Notes: generated from the sequence alone by a model not told the origin. A stretch of DNA of 64,000 bases from JBKEDC01 sp047975205 (GCA_047975205.1 JBKEDC010000043.1:62001-126000); one strand, 5' to 3'. Shown: positions 27,570-38,433, counted from the first letter of the stretch. Translations and numbers: made by a program.

Positions 27570-28430
27570 ATGAGACGTTTAAAAATTAATCCTAAAATTA
27601 CCAACAAAAGCACTATTTCGCTCGAAAAATACTTGCAAGATGTGAGCAAAGAGAACTTAATCAATATCGAAGAGGAAACGGAACTTGCACGCAGGAGTAG
27701 AAATGGAGATGAAGAAGCTTTGAGCAAACTAGTTCGCGGAAATCTTCGTTTTGTGGTTTCTGTTGCGAAGCAATATCAGAATAATGGGCTTCCGCTATCT
27801 GATTTAATTAATGAAGGAAATTTAGGCTTAATAAAAGCAGCTCAACGTTTCGATGAAACCAAGGGTTTCAAATTCATTTCATATGCCGTGTGGTGGATAC
27901 GCCAAAGCATCATTCAAGCCCTTGCCAATCAGGGGCGATTAGTGCGCTTACCGGTTAACAAATCGGTTATTGCAAAAAAAATAAGCCAAACTTCTATTCA
28001 ATTAGAACAGAAATTAGAGCGCGAACCTTCGGCGGAAGAAATTGCCGAAGCTATTGAGCGCACACCCGAATTAGCAAAAGATTTGATGCGAGCTACCAGC
28101 CAACACATATCAATGGATGCACCTCTTAATGACGATTCTCAAAATATGTATGATATTTTGAAAAATGAAAATAACGAGCAACCCGACGATCAATTAATGA
28201 GCAACTCGCTTCACGAGGAAATTATGCGTATTTTATCACGACTCGACGAACGAGAGGCTTCAATTATACAATATTACTTCGGACTAAATGGCGACAAGCC
28301 ACTAACTTTAGAAGAGATAGGAAAAATAGTAAATCTCACGAAAGAACGCGTTCGGCAAATTAAAGATAAATCATTACGAAAACTAAAAATTAAATCATCG
28401 CGCGAATTACTCAGAGATTATTTAGGCTAA
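27570..28430 (+). CDS. rpoD: Primary RNA polymerase sigma factor
   Basis: Directs RNA polymerase to the TAnnTTTG promoters seen throughout the window. The 286 residues lack region 1.1 and most of the non-conserved insert, the known short form in Bacteroidota. Region 1.2 (SLEKYLQDVSKENLINIEEETELARR), region 2 (DLINEGNLGLIKAAQRFDETKGFKFISYAVWWIRQSIIQAL, about 75-115), region 3 and region 4 with its helix-turn-helix (TLEEIGKIVNLTKERVRQIKDKSLRKLK, about 245-272) are all present. Confidence 0.95.
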   Translation: MRRLKINPKITNKSTISLEKYLQDVSKENLINIEEETELARRSRNGDEEALSKLVRGNLRFVVSVAKQYQNNGLPLSDLINEGNLGLIKAAQRFDETKGFKFISYAVWWIRQSIIQALANQGRLVRLPVNKSVIAKKISQTSIQLEQKLEREPSAEEIAEAIERTPELAKDLMRATSQHISMDAPLNDDSQNMYDILKNENNEQPDDQLMSNSLHEEIMRILSRLDEREASIIQYYFGLNGDKPLTLEEIGKIVNLTKERVRQIKDKSLRKLKIKSSRELLRDYLG

Positions 28431-28528
28431 TTCCTAAACTAAGTATTATGTAATGCATAGTTTTAAGCTTATTAACAACGTTGACAAATTATTCTTTGTA
28501 ACTTGCCATACAAAATTAACACACAGCT

Positions 28529-29344
28529 ATGAATAATAGATTTAAAACAACTTATTTCGTAATTGCAGCATTAGTAGTAGCCGTATTGGCACTTTCTGGA
28601 AGCAGCATGTTTTTCACACTCCAGCCCGGAGAACGAGCCGTGGTGTTCAAACCATTCTCCGGCGGATTAGATAAGGACAGAGTATATGCTCCGGGATTTC
28701 ACGTTATAGCTCCTTGGAATGATTTCATCGTATATGATGTGAGAGAACAAAAGCGTGAAGAAACTATGAATGTTCTCGATAAGAATGGTTTATCAGTCAG
28801 CGTGGATATATCGGTGCGCTTCAACCCCACTTACAATAAGATTGGAGAATTACACGAAATATTTGGCAGAAACTATATTGACCAACTCGTAGTTCCGGAA
28901 GTTCGCTCCATGGTAAGGCAAGTGTGTGGCAGATATACTGCCGAAGAAATATATTCGACCAAAAGAAGTGAGGTTGAACAGTCTATCATTAGCGAAACAC
29001 AAAAAACTTTACGTGCCGAGAATGTAGATATGACAGCCCTATTAATTCGTTCTATTAATCTTCCTGACCAAATACGAGATGCTATTGAAAACAAGCTCAA
29101 GCAAGAGCAAGAAGCTTTAGCTTATCAGTTTCGTTTAGAGCGCGAAAAATCGGAGGCTGAGCGGAAGCGCATTGAGGCCGAAGGTATTGCTAAGTATAAC
29201 GATATTGTCAGTTCTTCTTTATCAGACAAAGTATTAAAGCAACGCGGCATCGATGCTACGATTGAGTTATCAAAGTCGCCTAACAGCAAAGTGGTTATTG
29301 TGGGAGGAGAAGACGGACTTCCGCTCATTTTGGGAAATAATTAA
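28529..29344 (+). CDS. Prohibitin-family SPFH protein
   Basis: Membrane-anchored scaffold protein related to mitochondrial prohibitins. One N-terminal membrane segment (about 8-32) is followed by the SPFH/Band 7 domain (about 35-200; LQPGERAVVFKPFSGG ... YAPGFHVIAPWNDFIVYDVREQ) and a C-terminal coiled coil rich in Glu/Arg (about 190-225). The 271 residues match the family. Upstream, TTGACA and TAACTTGC at about 18-base spacing make a plausible promoter. With floA it is the second SPFH protein within 3 kb. Confidence 0.9.
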   Translation: MNNRFKTTYFVIAALVVAVLALSGSSMFFTLQPGERAVVFKPFSGGLDKDRVYAPGFHVIAPWNDFIVYDVREQKREETMNVLDKNGLSVSVDISVRFNPTYNKIGELHEIFGRNYIDQLVVPEVRSMVRQVCGRYTAEEIYSTKRSEVEQSIISETQKTLRAENVDMTALLIRSINLPDQIRDAIENKLKQEQEALAYQFRLEREKSEAERKRIEAEGIAKYNDIVSSSLSDKVLKQRGIDATIELSKSPNSKVVIVGGEDGLPLILGNN

Positions 29345-29376
29345 GCACTCCGCCATGATTTATATTTTACGCATAA

Positions 29377-29928
29377 ATGCAATCGTTTTGTAAGTTTTTA
29401 CTAAAGCTGCTAGGATGGAAAGCAGTAGCACCGGTCATGCCTCATAAGAAAGCAATTATTATTGGCGTTCCGCACACCAGTGCGTGGGATTTTGTCATTT
29501 CATGGCTTTATTATACTTCCGTAGGCGGAGTGGCTCATGTAGTCATAAAAAAGGAATTTTTCTTTTGGCCGGTGGGATATTTTTTACGCAAAGCCGGCTG
29601 CATACCTATCAACCGTTCTAAGGGGGCTCCTATTGTTCGGCAGATTATTGAAGTGATGAATGAAACTAATGGCACTTTTCATCTCGCTATAACGCCGGAA
29701 GGTACCCGAAAGCTAACCAAACGATGGAAAGCGGGCTTCCACACCATTGCCAAAGCAACCGGAGCTACGGTTTATTTAGGCTTCTTCGATTTTGGCAGAA
29801 AAGAAATCGGATGGTATGACACATTAGATTTAACTGATGATGCAAAAGCTGACATTGAGCGAATGAAAGCTTATTATCGTCCTCGCAGCATCAAAGGGAA
29901 ACATCCTAAAAATTCCACATTCGAATAG
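29377..29928 (+). CDS. PlsC-like 1-acyl-glycerophosphate acyltransferase family protein
   Basis: Likely transfers an acyl chain onto a lysophospholipid or related lipid at the inner membrane. The catalytic HxxxxD motif is seen as HTSAWD (about 32-37) and the substrate motif as EGTRK (about 109-113), with the INRSKG block between. At 183 residues it is short for PlsC and belongs to the small soluble-type subgroup common in Bacteroidota. The preceding SPFH gene ends 32 bases upstream, so co-transcription is likely. Confidence 0.85.
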   Translation: MQSFCKFLLKLLGWKAVAPVMPHKKAIIIGVPHTSAWDFVISWLYYTSVGGVAHVVIKKEFFFWPVGYFLRKAGCIPINRSKGAPIVRQIIEVMNETNGTFHLAITPEGTRKLTKRWKAGFHTIAKATGATVYLGFFDFGRKEIGWYDTLDLTDDAKADIERMKAYYRPRSIKGKHPKNSTFE

Positions 29929-29935
29929 CATACAT

Positions 29936-29966
29936 AAAGGCAAGCTAAGAAACTTGCCTTTATTTA
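29936..29966. terminator. Terminator between convergent genes
   Basis: A 9-bp perfect stem (29936-29944 with 29953-29961) followed by TATTTATT, between the acyltransferase (+) and the acetyltransferase (-). Confidence 0.75.
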
Positions 29967-30524
29967 TTCTTCAATGGGTCGAATCACTCTGCATGGATTT
30001 CCCAGAGCTAATACTCCATCCGGCACATCTTTAGTAACTACACTTCCGGCTCCTATAACCGTATTATCGCCTATCGCTACACCGGGCAAGACTACCACAT
30101 TGCCTCCAATCCAAACATTATTCCCTATGGTTATCGGTTGTGCATGAGCAAACCATTTGTTCCTTAACTCTACATTGAAAGGATGTCCAACAGTATAGAA
30201 GCCACAATTAGGGGCTACAAAAACATTATCTCCAAAAATAATTTTTGCACAATCAAGCATTATACAATTATGATTGGCAAAGAAATTGTTCCCAATTTCG
30301 ATATTAGAACCATAATCACAAAAGAAGTCTGTCTGTATTTTAACATTATCGCCCATCTTTCCTAGAATTTTTCTGAGCTTATCTTCTCGCTCTTGTTCTT
30401 GATGAGGATGAATCTGATTGTATTCATGACATAGAGCCTTGCATATTTTCAGTCCTTCTGAAAGCTCAGCATCAGTTGTATCTGCCAAGTGTCCGGCTAA
30501 CATCTTTTCTTTTTCTGTTAACAT
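29964..30524 (-). CDS. Maltose/galactoside O-acetyltransferase family protein
   Basis: Left-handed beta-helix acetyltransferase using acetyl-CoA. The 187 residues start with the Mac-type helix block (LTEKEKMLAGHLADTTDAEL), followed by hexapeptide repeats (about 65-180) and the catalytic His region YTVGHPFNVELRNK, ending IGDNTVIGAGSVVTKDVPDGVLALGNPCRVIR. The substrate is not visible. The start at 30524 (MLTEKEKM) is chosen over 30554 because the latter lies inside the terminator hairpin of the preceding gene and encodes residues outside the family domain. Confidence 0.88.
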   Translation of the reverse strand: MLTEKEKMLAGHLADTTDAELSEGLKICKALCHEYNQIHPHQEQEREDKLRKILGKMGDNVKIQTDFFCDYGSNIEIGNNFFANHNCIMLDCAKIIFGDNVFVAPNCGFYTVGHPFNVELRNKWFAHAQPITIGNNVWIGGNVVVLPGVAIGDNTVIGAGSVVTKDVPDGVLALGNPCRVIRPIEE

Positions 30525-30536
30525 AATAGAGGATAT

Positions 30537-30569
30537 AAAAAAGGCTAAAACCATTAATTGATTTTAGCC
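30537..30569 (-). terminator. Terminator after the SpoIIAA-like gene
   Basis: Minus-strand stem (30569-30562 with 30550-30543) followed by six T. It lies between the SpoIIAA-like gene and the acetyltransferase. Confidence 0.75.
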
Positions 30570-30591
30570 TCATAAAAGTATGTATAATTTA

Positions 30592-30957
30592 TCACATTAA
30601 CCATTCCTTAGCTGCGCTTAAAGTAGAAAAGACTTTCATTTCTACTCCTTTGAGATTTTTCACGATATAAAATAAACGGGCTGTAGAGTGCGGTGTTGTA
30701 GCCACCATAGCTATTCTACTATCTCCAAAAATATCAGTATTATTATAAAACTGAGCAAGCTCCAAGCATCTGCTAGTAGTTTCATCGTAGTGTACTTCCG
30801 AATTATCTACTAAAAAAGAATGTTTTCCTCCTTGCAAATCAAATTCATCAAGCACTTTATTCCACGCTCGCTGAATATCTTCTATCTTAGTTACTCCTTC
30901 CCATTTAATCTGATAAAAGTTTTCTCTATCATTATACACAAAAGTTAGATTTTTCAT
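30592..30957 (-). CDS. SpoIIAA/STAS-like small protein
   Basis: A 121-residue soluble protein with the alternating strand-helix pattern and hydrophobic profile of the STAS-like SpoIIAA family (FYQIKWEGVTKIEDIQRAWNKVLDEFDLQGGKHSFLVDNSEVHYDETTSRCLELAQFY ... RIAMVATTPHSTARLFYIVKNL ... EVKVFSTLSAAKEWL-type end). Function is unknown. The start is preceded by AGGAGGT seven bases upstream (30965-30971 on the plus strand), a perfect Shine-Dalgarno site, which is unusual in this phylum. Confidence 0.7.
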   Translation of the reverse strand: MKNLTFVYNDRENFYQIKWEGVTKIEDIQRAWNKVLDEFDLQGGKHSFLVDNSEVHYDETTSRCLELAQFYNNTDIFGDSRIAMVATTPHSTARLFYIVKNLKGVEMKVFSTLSAAKEWLM

Positions 30958-31241
30958 ATGTATTACCTCCTCTTATTATATACATATGCAAAAGTAATAT
31001 AAAATATGATTTAAGACACTTTAATCTTGTAATAATAATATTTAATAACATCTATTTCCATTAGATATATAATCTATCTATAAAATCAATAAAATACATC
31101 AATAACCTTATCGATACTTACATCTGAGATATCTAAAACCACGGCATAGAAATGATGTTACTGTCTTTTATGAAAATAAACTCATTTTCATTTCTAAAAC
31201 CATATTTAAAAACTTACATTTACTTATGTATTTATTCTACT

Positions 31242-33098
31242 ATGCGCGATTTTCTGTTTACTACATATTTCTTAATTGCATCGTTAGCTTTTAGCCTTAC
31301 TGCTATAGCTCAAGAGGAATCGTTTCAAACGGAGAGTACTACCGCAAATCCGGTTAGCACACTTTCGGACAGCACAGCTCAAACAAAAAATAAAGGAAAG
31401 TTTGCCAGGCTACTGTATGAATCTATCGTTCAAGAACAAAACGATAAGACAAAGAATAACATCATTCCGGAAGAAAGGCTGGAGCAATATGAGAATGTAG
31501 CGCATTTAAAAGGCAAACGAATTGCCAACATACATATTTTACCACTAAAGCCTTGGGGGGCCAATTTTTCAGATACAACACAAGTTGTTGATAAAAAAAT
31601 TTTAAATACGCTCAATAACTTAAGCACTCCAACCCACGTCCGAACCATAAACAGAAGTTTATTTATTAAAACCGGAGATAAACTCGATCCGGAACAATTG
31701 CTCGATAATGAACGTGTATTGCGTGCGCTTCCTTTCATCAGAGATGCTCAGATTTTAGCTACCTTATCACCAACCGACACCAATGAGGTTAATTTAACGG
31801 TAATGACCAAAGATATTTTTTCTTATGGGTTAGACGGAAGCTATAGCAGCTTGAATAAATGGGAACTTTCGGTTTACAATAAAAATATGTTTGGGCAAGG
31901 ACACGAATTAAAAACAAGCTTGATACACAATGGCGATGAGAACATCAGAAATGGTTATGATTTACAATATCAAGTTAATAACTTTACAGGCACCTACTCC
32001 AACATAGGTATAGGATACACCCACAGTTATCAGAAACAAGGATTTAATGCAACCATAGACAGACCATTCTTGCGTACTGACACCAAATGGGGCGGTTCTG
32101 TTAAATATTATCGATATTGGGAAAGCAATGATTTCTATGACTCTTCTTATGACCTCGATGGCTTTAAGATGAACTATCTTACTTTCGATTCTTGGTGCGG
32201 TTATGCCTTCGATCTGCCAAACAAACGCAATTTAGGAACAAAACAATTGATATTATCTGCTCGATACAGAGAATTAGAGTTTTTTGATCGTCCGACTGCA
32301 GGTGAAGATGGTAATCAACTTTATGCCAATTCAAATCTCATACTTGGAAGTATCAGTTTGGCCGACAGGTATTATATTCGTGATAATTTGGTTCGAGAGT
32401 TTGGTACTACAGAAGATATGCCCAAAGGATATTTCCATGAGCTTGTGATAGGGTATGATGATAACGAGTTTTTAAAACGATGGTATGCGCACCTTTTTCT
32501 TTCTTCCGGCAACTTAATTAAATATCGTCCATCCTACCTATACGTCTCCGCTGGTGTCGGCACTTTCTTCAATTCGCGAAAAATGGAGCAAGGCGAAATC
32601 AGTTTTCGTTTCAATTACATCAGTAAACAACTCAACTTTTTAAACAGGAGTATGCGTTATTCTATTGATGCGAATTATCTTAATGGTATAAACCGATTCG
32701 ATCAAGAGTATATCACTATTAACGATGAGTATGGCATACGCGGTTTCAACAGCAAAGAAGTTCGAGGACAGAAAAAATTATCGATAAAATCAGAAATGTT
32801 GTTCTTTCTGAAACAGAAAGTGCTAGGTTTTAATATCGCTGCTTTTGCACAGCTCGATGTCGGTTTAATCGGCTATAAAAAACAAAGTATACTCAGCCAA
32901 GATTATTATACCGGATTTGGCGGAGGAATACGTATCCGAAATGATAATCTTATTTTTGGAACTATTCAGATCCGCCTGACTTGTTATCCGAAGCACCCCG
33001 GCGACCAATCGCTATTTGGTTTTCAACTTAGAGAGGATGATGGTGATATTCCATATGACTTCCAGCCAAGAATGCCTCAGCCTCTTGAATATAAATAG
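31242..33098 (+). CDS. BamA/TamA-like outer-membrane protein with one POTRA domain
   Basis: Signal peptide about 1-24 (ending IAQ) shows that 31242 is the true start; the upstream ATG at 31152 would add 30 residues in front. The mature protein has one POTRA-like domain (about 75-165; KGKRIANIHILPLKPWG ... INRSLFIKTGDKLDPEQLLDNERVLRALPFIRDAQILATLS), then a beta-barrel of the surface-antigen type (about 170-618; alternating Tyr/Phe strands, FGGGIRIRNDNLIFGTIQIRL near the end). At 618 residues with one POTRA it is shorter than BamA (five POTRA) and closer to TamA-like proteins. Role in outer-membrane or surface-protein assembly is inferred. Confidence 0.8.
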   Translation: MRDFLFTTYFLIASLAFSLTAIAQEESFQTESTTANPVSTLSDSTAQTKNKGKFARLLYESIVQEQNDKTKNNIIPEERLEQYENVAHLKGKRIANIHILPLKPWGANFSDTTQVVDKKILNTLNNLSTPTHVRTINRSLFIKTGDKLDPEQLLDNERVLRALPFIRDAQILATLSPTDTNEVNLTVMTKDIFSYGLDGSYSSLNKWELSVYNKNMFGQGHELKTSLIHNGDENIRNGYDLQYQVNNFTGTYSNIGIGYTHSYQKQGFNATIDRPFLRTDTKWGGSVKYYRYWESNDFYDSSYDLDGFKMNYLTFDSWCGYAFDLPNKRNLGTKQLILSARYRELEFFDRPTAGEDGNQLYANSNLILGSISLADRYYIRDNLVREFGTTEDMPKGYFHELVIGYDDNEFLKRWYAHLFLSSGNLIKYRPSYLYVSAGVGTFFNSRKMEQGEISFRFNYISKQLNFLNRSMRYSIDANYLNGINRFDQEYITINDEYGIRGFNSKEVRGQKKLSIKSEMLFFLKQKVLGFNIAAFAQLDVGLIGYKKQSILSQDYYTGFGGGIRIRNDNLIFGTIQIRLTCYPKHPGDQSLFGFQLREDDGDIPYDFQPRMPQPLEYK

Positions 33099-33186
33099 AT
33101 ATTTCTAGTTTTATGAACTATTTTACCTAATAAAAATAATTTAAAAGCTATATTTTCGCCATCAAAATTAAACACACATATACCCC

Positions 33187-34110
33187 ATGAGAAGACTAAG
33201 CTATCTATGCTTACTGGCATTATTATTAATTTCTTGCAAAAAACAACAAGACATATATTTATTCTCCTATTTCAAAGGAAATGGAGATGGATTACATCTG
33301 GCTTATAGTAAGGATGGATTAACATGGAATGAAGTAAATAACGATTCCATATTTTTAAAACCTCAGGTTGGCAAAGATAAACTGATGAGGGATCCTAGTA
33401 TTGTTCAAGATGACAAAGGAATATTTCATATGGTGTGGACTAGTGGTTGGTGGGATCAAGGTATAGGATATGCTTCATCGCCCGATTTAATCAATTGGTC
33501 GGCACAACAAAATATACCTGTAATGGAAAAATTCAACGGAACAAAAAACACATGGGCCCCGGAATTGTTCTTCGATAAAAAAACAAAAACATTCTACATA
33601 TTCTGGGCATCAACAATACCCGGAGCATTTCCGGATCTACCCACATCAGAAAGAGAAAAAGGGCTAAATCATCGAATGTATTACGCAAGCACTAAAGATT
33701 TCAAAAATTTCAGCGACACCGAATTATTTTTTGATCCGAGATTCAGTGTTATCGATGGTGCTATATTAGAAAAAGATAATATGTACTATATGTTTGTTAA
33801 AAATGAAAATTCTATGCCTGTCGAAAAAAATATTCGTGTAACATCAACTGCAAGTTTGCCACATTTTCCTATTCAAGTTTCAGCACCAATTACCGGAAAT
33901 TATTGGGCAGAGGGACCTACTCCCCTACAAATCGGTGAATACGTGTATGTGTATTTTGACAAGTACAGAGATAAGAAATACGGAGCCGTGCGCTCTAAAG
34001 ATATGAAGAACTGGGAAGATGTATCTGAAATAGTTTCTTTTCCTAAAGGCATACGACATGGCACAGCATTCAAAATATCAGAAAAAGAGTTTAACAGGCT
34101 CATGCAATAG
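33187..34110 (+). CDS. GH43-like beta-propeller glycoside hydrolase lipoprotein
   Basis: Lipoprotein signal with Cys17 (LLISCKKQ). The 307-residue body has five-bladed propeller hallmarks: MRDPSIVQDDKGIFHMVWTSGWWDQGIGYASSPDLINW (with an Asp in the DPSI catalytic position) and TWAPELFFDKKTKTFYIFWAS (with the catalytic-type Glu in APEL). A further blade contains VIDGAILEKDNMYYMF with an Asp. This fits GH43/GH117-type enzymes that cleave arabinosides, xylosides or related residues. The substrate cannot be told. It is surrounded by unrelated genes. Confidence 0.75.
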   Translation: MRRLSYLCLLALLLISCKKQQDIYLFSYFKGNGDGLHLAYSKDGLTWNEVNNDSIFLKPQVGKDKLMRDPSIVQDDKGIFHMVWTSGWWDQGIGYASSPDLINWSAQQNIPVMEKFNGTKNTWAPELFFDKKTKTFYIFWASTIPGAFPDLPTSEREKGLNHRMYYASTKDFKNFSDTELFFDPRFSVIDGAILEKDNMYYMFVKNENSMPVEKNIRVTSTASLPHFPIQVSAPITGNYWAEGPTPLQIGEYVYVYFDKYRDKKYGAVRSKDMKNWEDVSEIVSFPKGIRHGTAFKISEKEFNRLMQ

Positions 34111-34130
34111 ATAATTATGCAAAATCACAT

Positions 34131-34164
34131 AAAGGCTAGGCATTAACTTGTCTGGCCTTTTCTG
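34131..34164 (+). terminator. Terminator after the GH43-like gene
   Basis: AAAGGC pairs with GCCTTT at 34132-34159 with an AG/CT extension, followed by TTCTGT. Confidence 0.6.
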
Positions 34165-34278
34165 TATTACAGCTACTGTAATCATGTAGAAATTAGAATC
34201 TTAAAGAATATTATAAAAATTAGCCGACAATTGTTTTTGACTTTGTGCAAATTTTCCTTTACTTCGCTACATGTTTAA

Positions 34279-34348
34279 TCAGGGGGTGCCGTCATGGCTG
34301 AGATTATACCCTTAGAACCTGAACGGGTAATGCCGTTAAGGAATGAAT
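34279..34348 (+). ncRNA. TPP riboswitch (THI element)
   Basis: Thiamin-pyrophosphate-sensing leader of the thi operon. Conserved elements occur in order: GGGGGTGCC (34282-34290), CTGAGA (34298-34303), ACCC (34308-34311), GAACCTGA (34315-34322) and GGGTAATGCC (34325-34334). These match the THI-box consensus closely. The ATG at 34294 falls inside the aptamer and is not a start codon. A downstream ACCCCC (34372-34377), 15 bases before thiS, could pair with the aptamer GGGGGT in the unbound state. Confidence 0.95.
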
Positions 34349-34392
34349 GTACTCTTTTTACCTACATTTGTACCCCCGCAACCTTATCGCAA

Positions 34393-34596
34393 ATGATTGT
34401 TTACCTAAACAACCAACAAGTAGCAATAGATGAAAATTGCTCATTGCTTGCTTTGCTGGAGTCGAAAGAAATAACTGCTAAAAGTGGGATTGCCGTTGCA
34501 GTTAACAATGTCGTAATTAATTCTAGCAAATGGCAATCTAAGATCCTGTCTGAGAATGATAAAATATTGGTTATATCTGCCACAAAAGGCGGATAA
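34393..34596 (+). CDS. thiS: Thiamin sulfur carrier protein
   Basis: Ubiquitin-like carrier that brings sulfur, as a C-terminal thiocarboxylate, to ThiG for thiazole formation. The 67 residues (MIVYLNNQQVAID ...) end in the required Gly-Gly (ISATKGG). The start at 34393 follows the riboswitch; the longer frame from 34294 would run through the aptamer. First gene of the thi operon, 50 bases before thiC. Confidence 0.92.
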   Translation: MIVYLNNQQVAIDENCSLLALLESKEITAKSGIAVAVNNVVINSSKWQSKILSENDKILVISATKGG

Positions 34597-34637
34597 TGAA
34601 TCTCTGTCATTATTTAATCCGGTTTTTATAATTCTAA

Positions 34638-36443
<1,806 letters not shown>

Positions 36444-36449
36444 CCAATC

Positions 36450-37049
36450 ATGCAACTTTATCTGATCTCACATAATAGTTTTTTCAAAGGAGAAGAGTTG
36501 GTTGTCTCTGAATTATTAGATCGATACGACTTTACCTTTCATTTGAGAAAACCCGGAGCATCAAACGATGAGTATGAATCATTTTTGAATAAAATTCCTC
36601 GGGCATTACATGCTAAAATCATGATACATGAAGCTTATGAATTGATTGATAAATTCGAATTAAAAGGATTGCATTTTTCCACTATGGACAGAAATTTCAG
36701 AAGCAATTTCCCTGCTAATATTTGCAGTACGTCTGCGCACTCTCTTAATGAGCTGAAAGGAATTGAAAGACAATATGATTATCAATTTCTTAGTCCGATA
36801 TTCCCTAGCATATCAAAGCCCGGATATATAGGAAAACTCAAGCCGGTTGATATCAAGAATTATTTAAAGACGAAGCGAACTAACAAAACGATAGCTCTGG
36901 GAGGCATTAATGAAAACAATATCAATATACTCAAACTAATGGGATTCGATGGAGTAGCTGTTTTAGGCAGTGTTTGGGGCAATAAGCCCGAGAATGTTAC
37001 AGAAATAGTTAATCGATTTGAGAAAATATGGCATAGTATATCTCTATAA
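36450..37049 (+). CDS. ThiE/TenI-like thiamin phosphate synthase paralog
   Basis: The 199 residues fit the TIM-barrel of ThiE/TenI (LYLISHNSFFKGEELVVSELLDRYDFTFHLRKPGAS ... IMIHEAYELIDKFELKGLHFS ... TSAHSLNELKGIERQYDYQFLSPIFPSISKPGY ... TIALGGINENNINILKLMGFDGVAVLGSVW). The typical ThiE ND and GLGP motifs are weaker than in the next gene, so a TenI-type role in thiazole tautomer conversion is more likely. Six bases separate it from thiC. The next gene begins one base after its stop. Confidence 0.8.
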   Translation: MQLYLISHNSFFKGEELVVSELLDRYDFTFHLRKPGASNDEYESFLNKIPRALHAKIMIHEAYELIDKFELKGLHFSTMDRNFRSNFPANICSTSAHSLNELKGIERQYDYQFLSPIFPSISKPGYIGKLKPVDIKNYLKTKRTNKTIALGGINENNINILKLMGFDGVAVLGSVWGNKPENVTEIVNRFEKIWHSISL

Positions 37050-37050
37050 A

Positions 37051-37647
37051 ATGAAAAACATAGCAAAATTACAATACATCAGTCGAGATGATGATAAATA
37101 CAGTCATTCCGAACAAGCAAGGATAATGTTTGAGAATGGTATTGAATGGGTGCAGTTGCGTATGAAAAAATCATCTTATTCTGAAATGATAAAACAAGCC
37201 GAAACGGCAATGAAATATGCCATCAACTTTCGCGGAAGATTGATAGTAAATGATTACATAGACATAGTCCGAGAGATAGACGCTCATGGAATACATTTAG
37301 GACTAAACGACACCCCTATCGACAAAGCTCGAGAAATATTGGGCAATGATGTCATTATCGGAGGTACTGCAAACACAATCGATGATATTAAACTTCAAGC
37401 CACAAAAGGAGCCGATTATATTGGACTAGGACCATTCCGATTTACAACAACAAAAGAGAAGCTCAGTCCGATGCTTGGATTAGAGGGCTATCAAAAACTT
37501 ATGTATCAAGCTCAAAAACAAAATCTATCGGTTCCATTTATAGCCGTTGGAGGAATAACTGATACAGACATTGAAGACATTATAAAAACAGGAATGCATG
37601 GAATTGCTGTCTCAGGGGCATTATTCCGCAAAATAATTAAACAATAG
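37051..37647 (+). CDS. thiE: Thiamin phosphate synthase
   Basis: Joins HMP-pyrophosphate and thiazole phosphate. The 198 residues have the classic motifs: [40 protein letters not shown] (substrate and Mg contacts), [35 protein letters not shown] and [26 protein letters not shown]. The start at 37051 lies one base after the previous stop; an in-frame ATG at 37018 inside the previous gene is less likely. Gap to thiG four bases. Confidence 0.93.
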   Translation: MKNIAKLQYISRDDDKYSHSEQARIMFENGIEWVQLRMKKSSYSEMIKQAETAMKYAINFRGRLIVNDYIDIVREIDAHGIHLGLNDTPIDKAREILGNDVIIGGTANTIDDIKLQATKGADYIGLGPFRFTTTKEKLSPMLGLEGYQKLMYQAQKQNLSVPFIAVGGITDTDIEDIIKTGMHGIAVSGALFRKIIKQ

Positions 37648-37651
37648 CAAA

Positions 37652-38428
37652 ATGAATAGTTTAAAAATAGGAGATCAGAAATTTTCATCTCGCTTATTCT
37701 TAGGGACAGGAAAATTTAGTTCAAACCAAGAAATGCAACAAACCGTAATTGCGTCGGAAAGCGAGCTAATAACAGTAGCATTAAAACGCGTAGATATCAA
37801 CGATAAAAATGATGATATGCTTTCTCATTTAAATGCACCCAACCTAAGATTATTACCTAACACATCAGGAGTTCGTAACGCAAAAGAAGCCATATTTGCA
37901 GCTCAGTTAGCAAGAGAAGCACTAGGAACAAACTGGCTGAAACTTGAAATTCACCCTGATCCTAAATACTTGCTACCTGATGGAGAAGAAACTTTAATAG
38001 CAACTAAAGAGCTAGTAAAATTAGGGTTCATAGTTTTACCTTACATACAAGCCGATCCTGTATTGTGTAAAAAATTAGAAGATGCAGGAACAGCAGCTGT
38101 AATGCCGTTAGGATCTCCTATTGGATCTAACAAAGGGCTAAGAACCCTTGATTTTCTTGAAATTATTATCGAACAAAGCAATGTGCCGGTCATTGTTGAT
38201 GCCGGTATCGGAAGCCCTTCTCATGCAGCTTGGGCAATGGAAATAGGAGCAGATGCTGTACTAGTAAATACAGCCATTGCAGCATCGCCTAACCCTATAG
38301 CAATGGCTGAAGCTTTTAAATGGGCTGTTCGTTCCGGAAGAACAGCTTTCGAGGCTAAACTTGCAGATACTTCTTCGGAAGCCAAAGCAAGTAGTCCGCT
38401 AACCTCATTTTTGGACAACTTAGATTAA
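37652..38428 (+). CDS. thiG: Thiazole synthase
   Basis: Builds the thiazole ring from deoxyxylulose phosphate, dehydroglycine and ThiS thiocarboxylate. The 258 residues contain the Schiff-base Lys segment ([10 protein letters not shown], about 38), [39 protein letters not shown], and [32 protein letters not shown]. All family motifs are present. Five bases separate it from thiH. Confidence 0.96.
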   Translation: MNSLKIGDQKFSSRLFLGTGKFSSNQEMQQTVIASESELITVALKRVDINDKNDDMLSHLNAPNLRLLPNTSGVRNAKEAIFAAQLAREALGTNWLKLEIHPDPKYLLPDGEETLIATKELVKLGFIVLPYIQADPVLCKKLEDAGTAAVMPLGSPIGSNKGLRTLDFLEIIIEQSNVPVIVDAGIGSPSHAAWAMEIGADAVLVNTAIAASPNPIAMAEAFKWAVRSGRTAFEAKLADTSSEAKASSPLTSFLDNLD

Positions 38429-38433
38429 CTCAG

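Noticed and set aside
30525..30554. Longer start for the acetyltransferase
   Set aside because: It falls within the terminator hairpin of the SpoIIAA-like gene and adds residues outside the family domain.
31152..31241. 30 extra residues before the BamA-like protein
   Set aside because: The signal peptide begins at 31242 (MRDFLFTTYFLIASLAFSLTAIAQ-type end); the added part is not signal-like.
34294..34392. Longer N-terminus for ThiS
   Set aside because: The upstream ATG is inside the TPP aptamer; the ThiS fold begins at MIVYLNN (34393).
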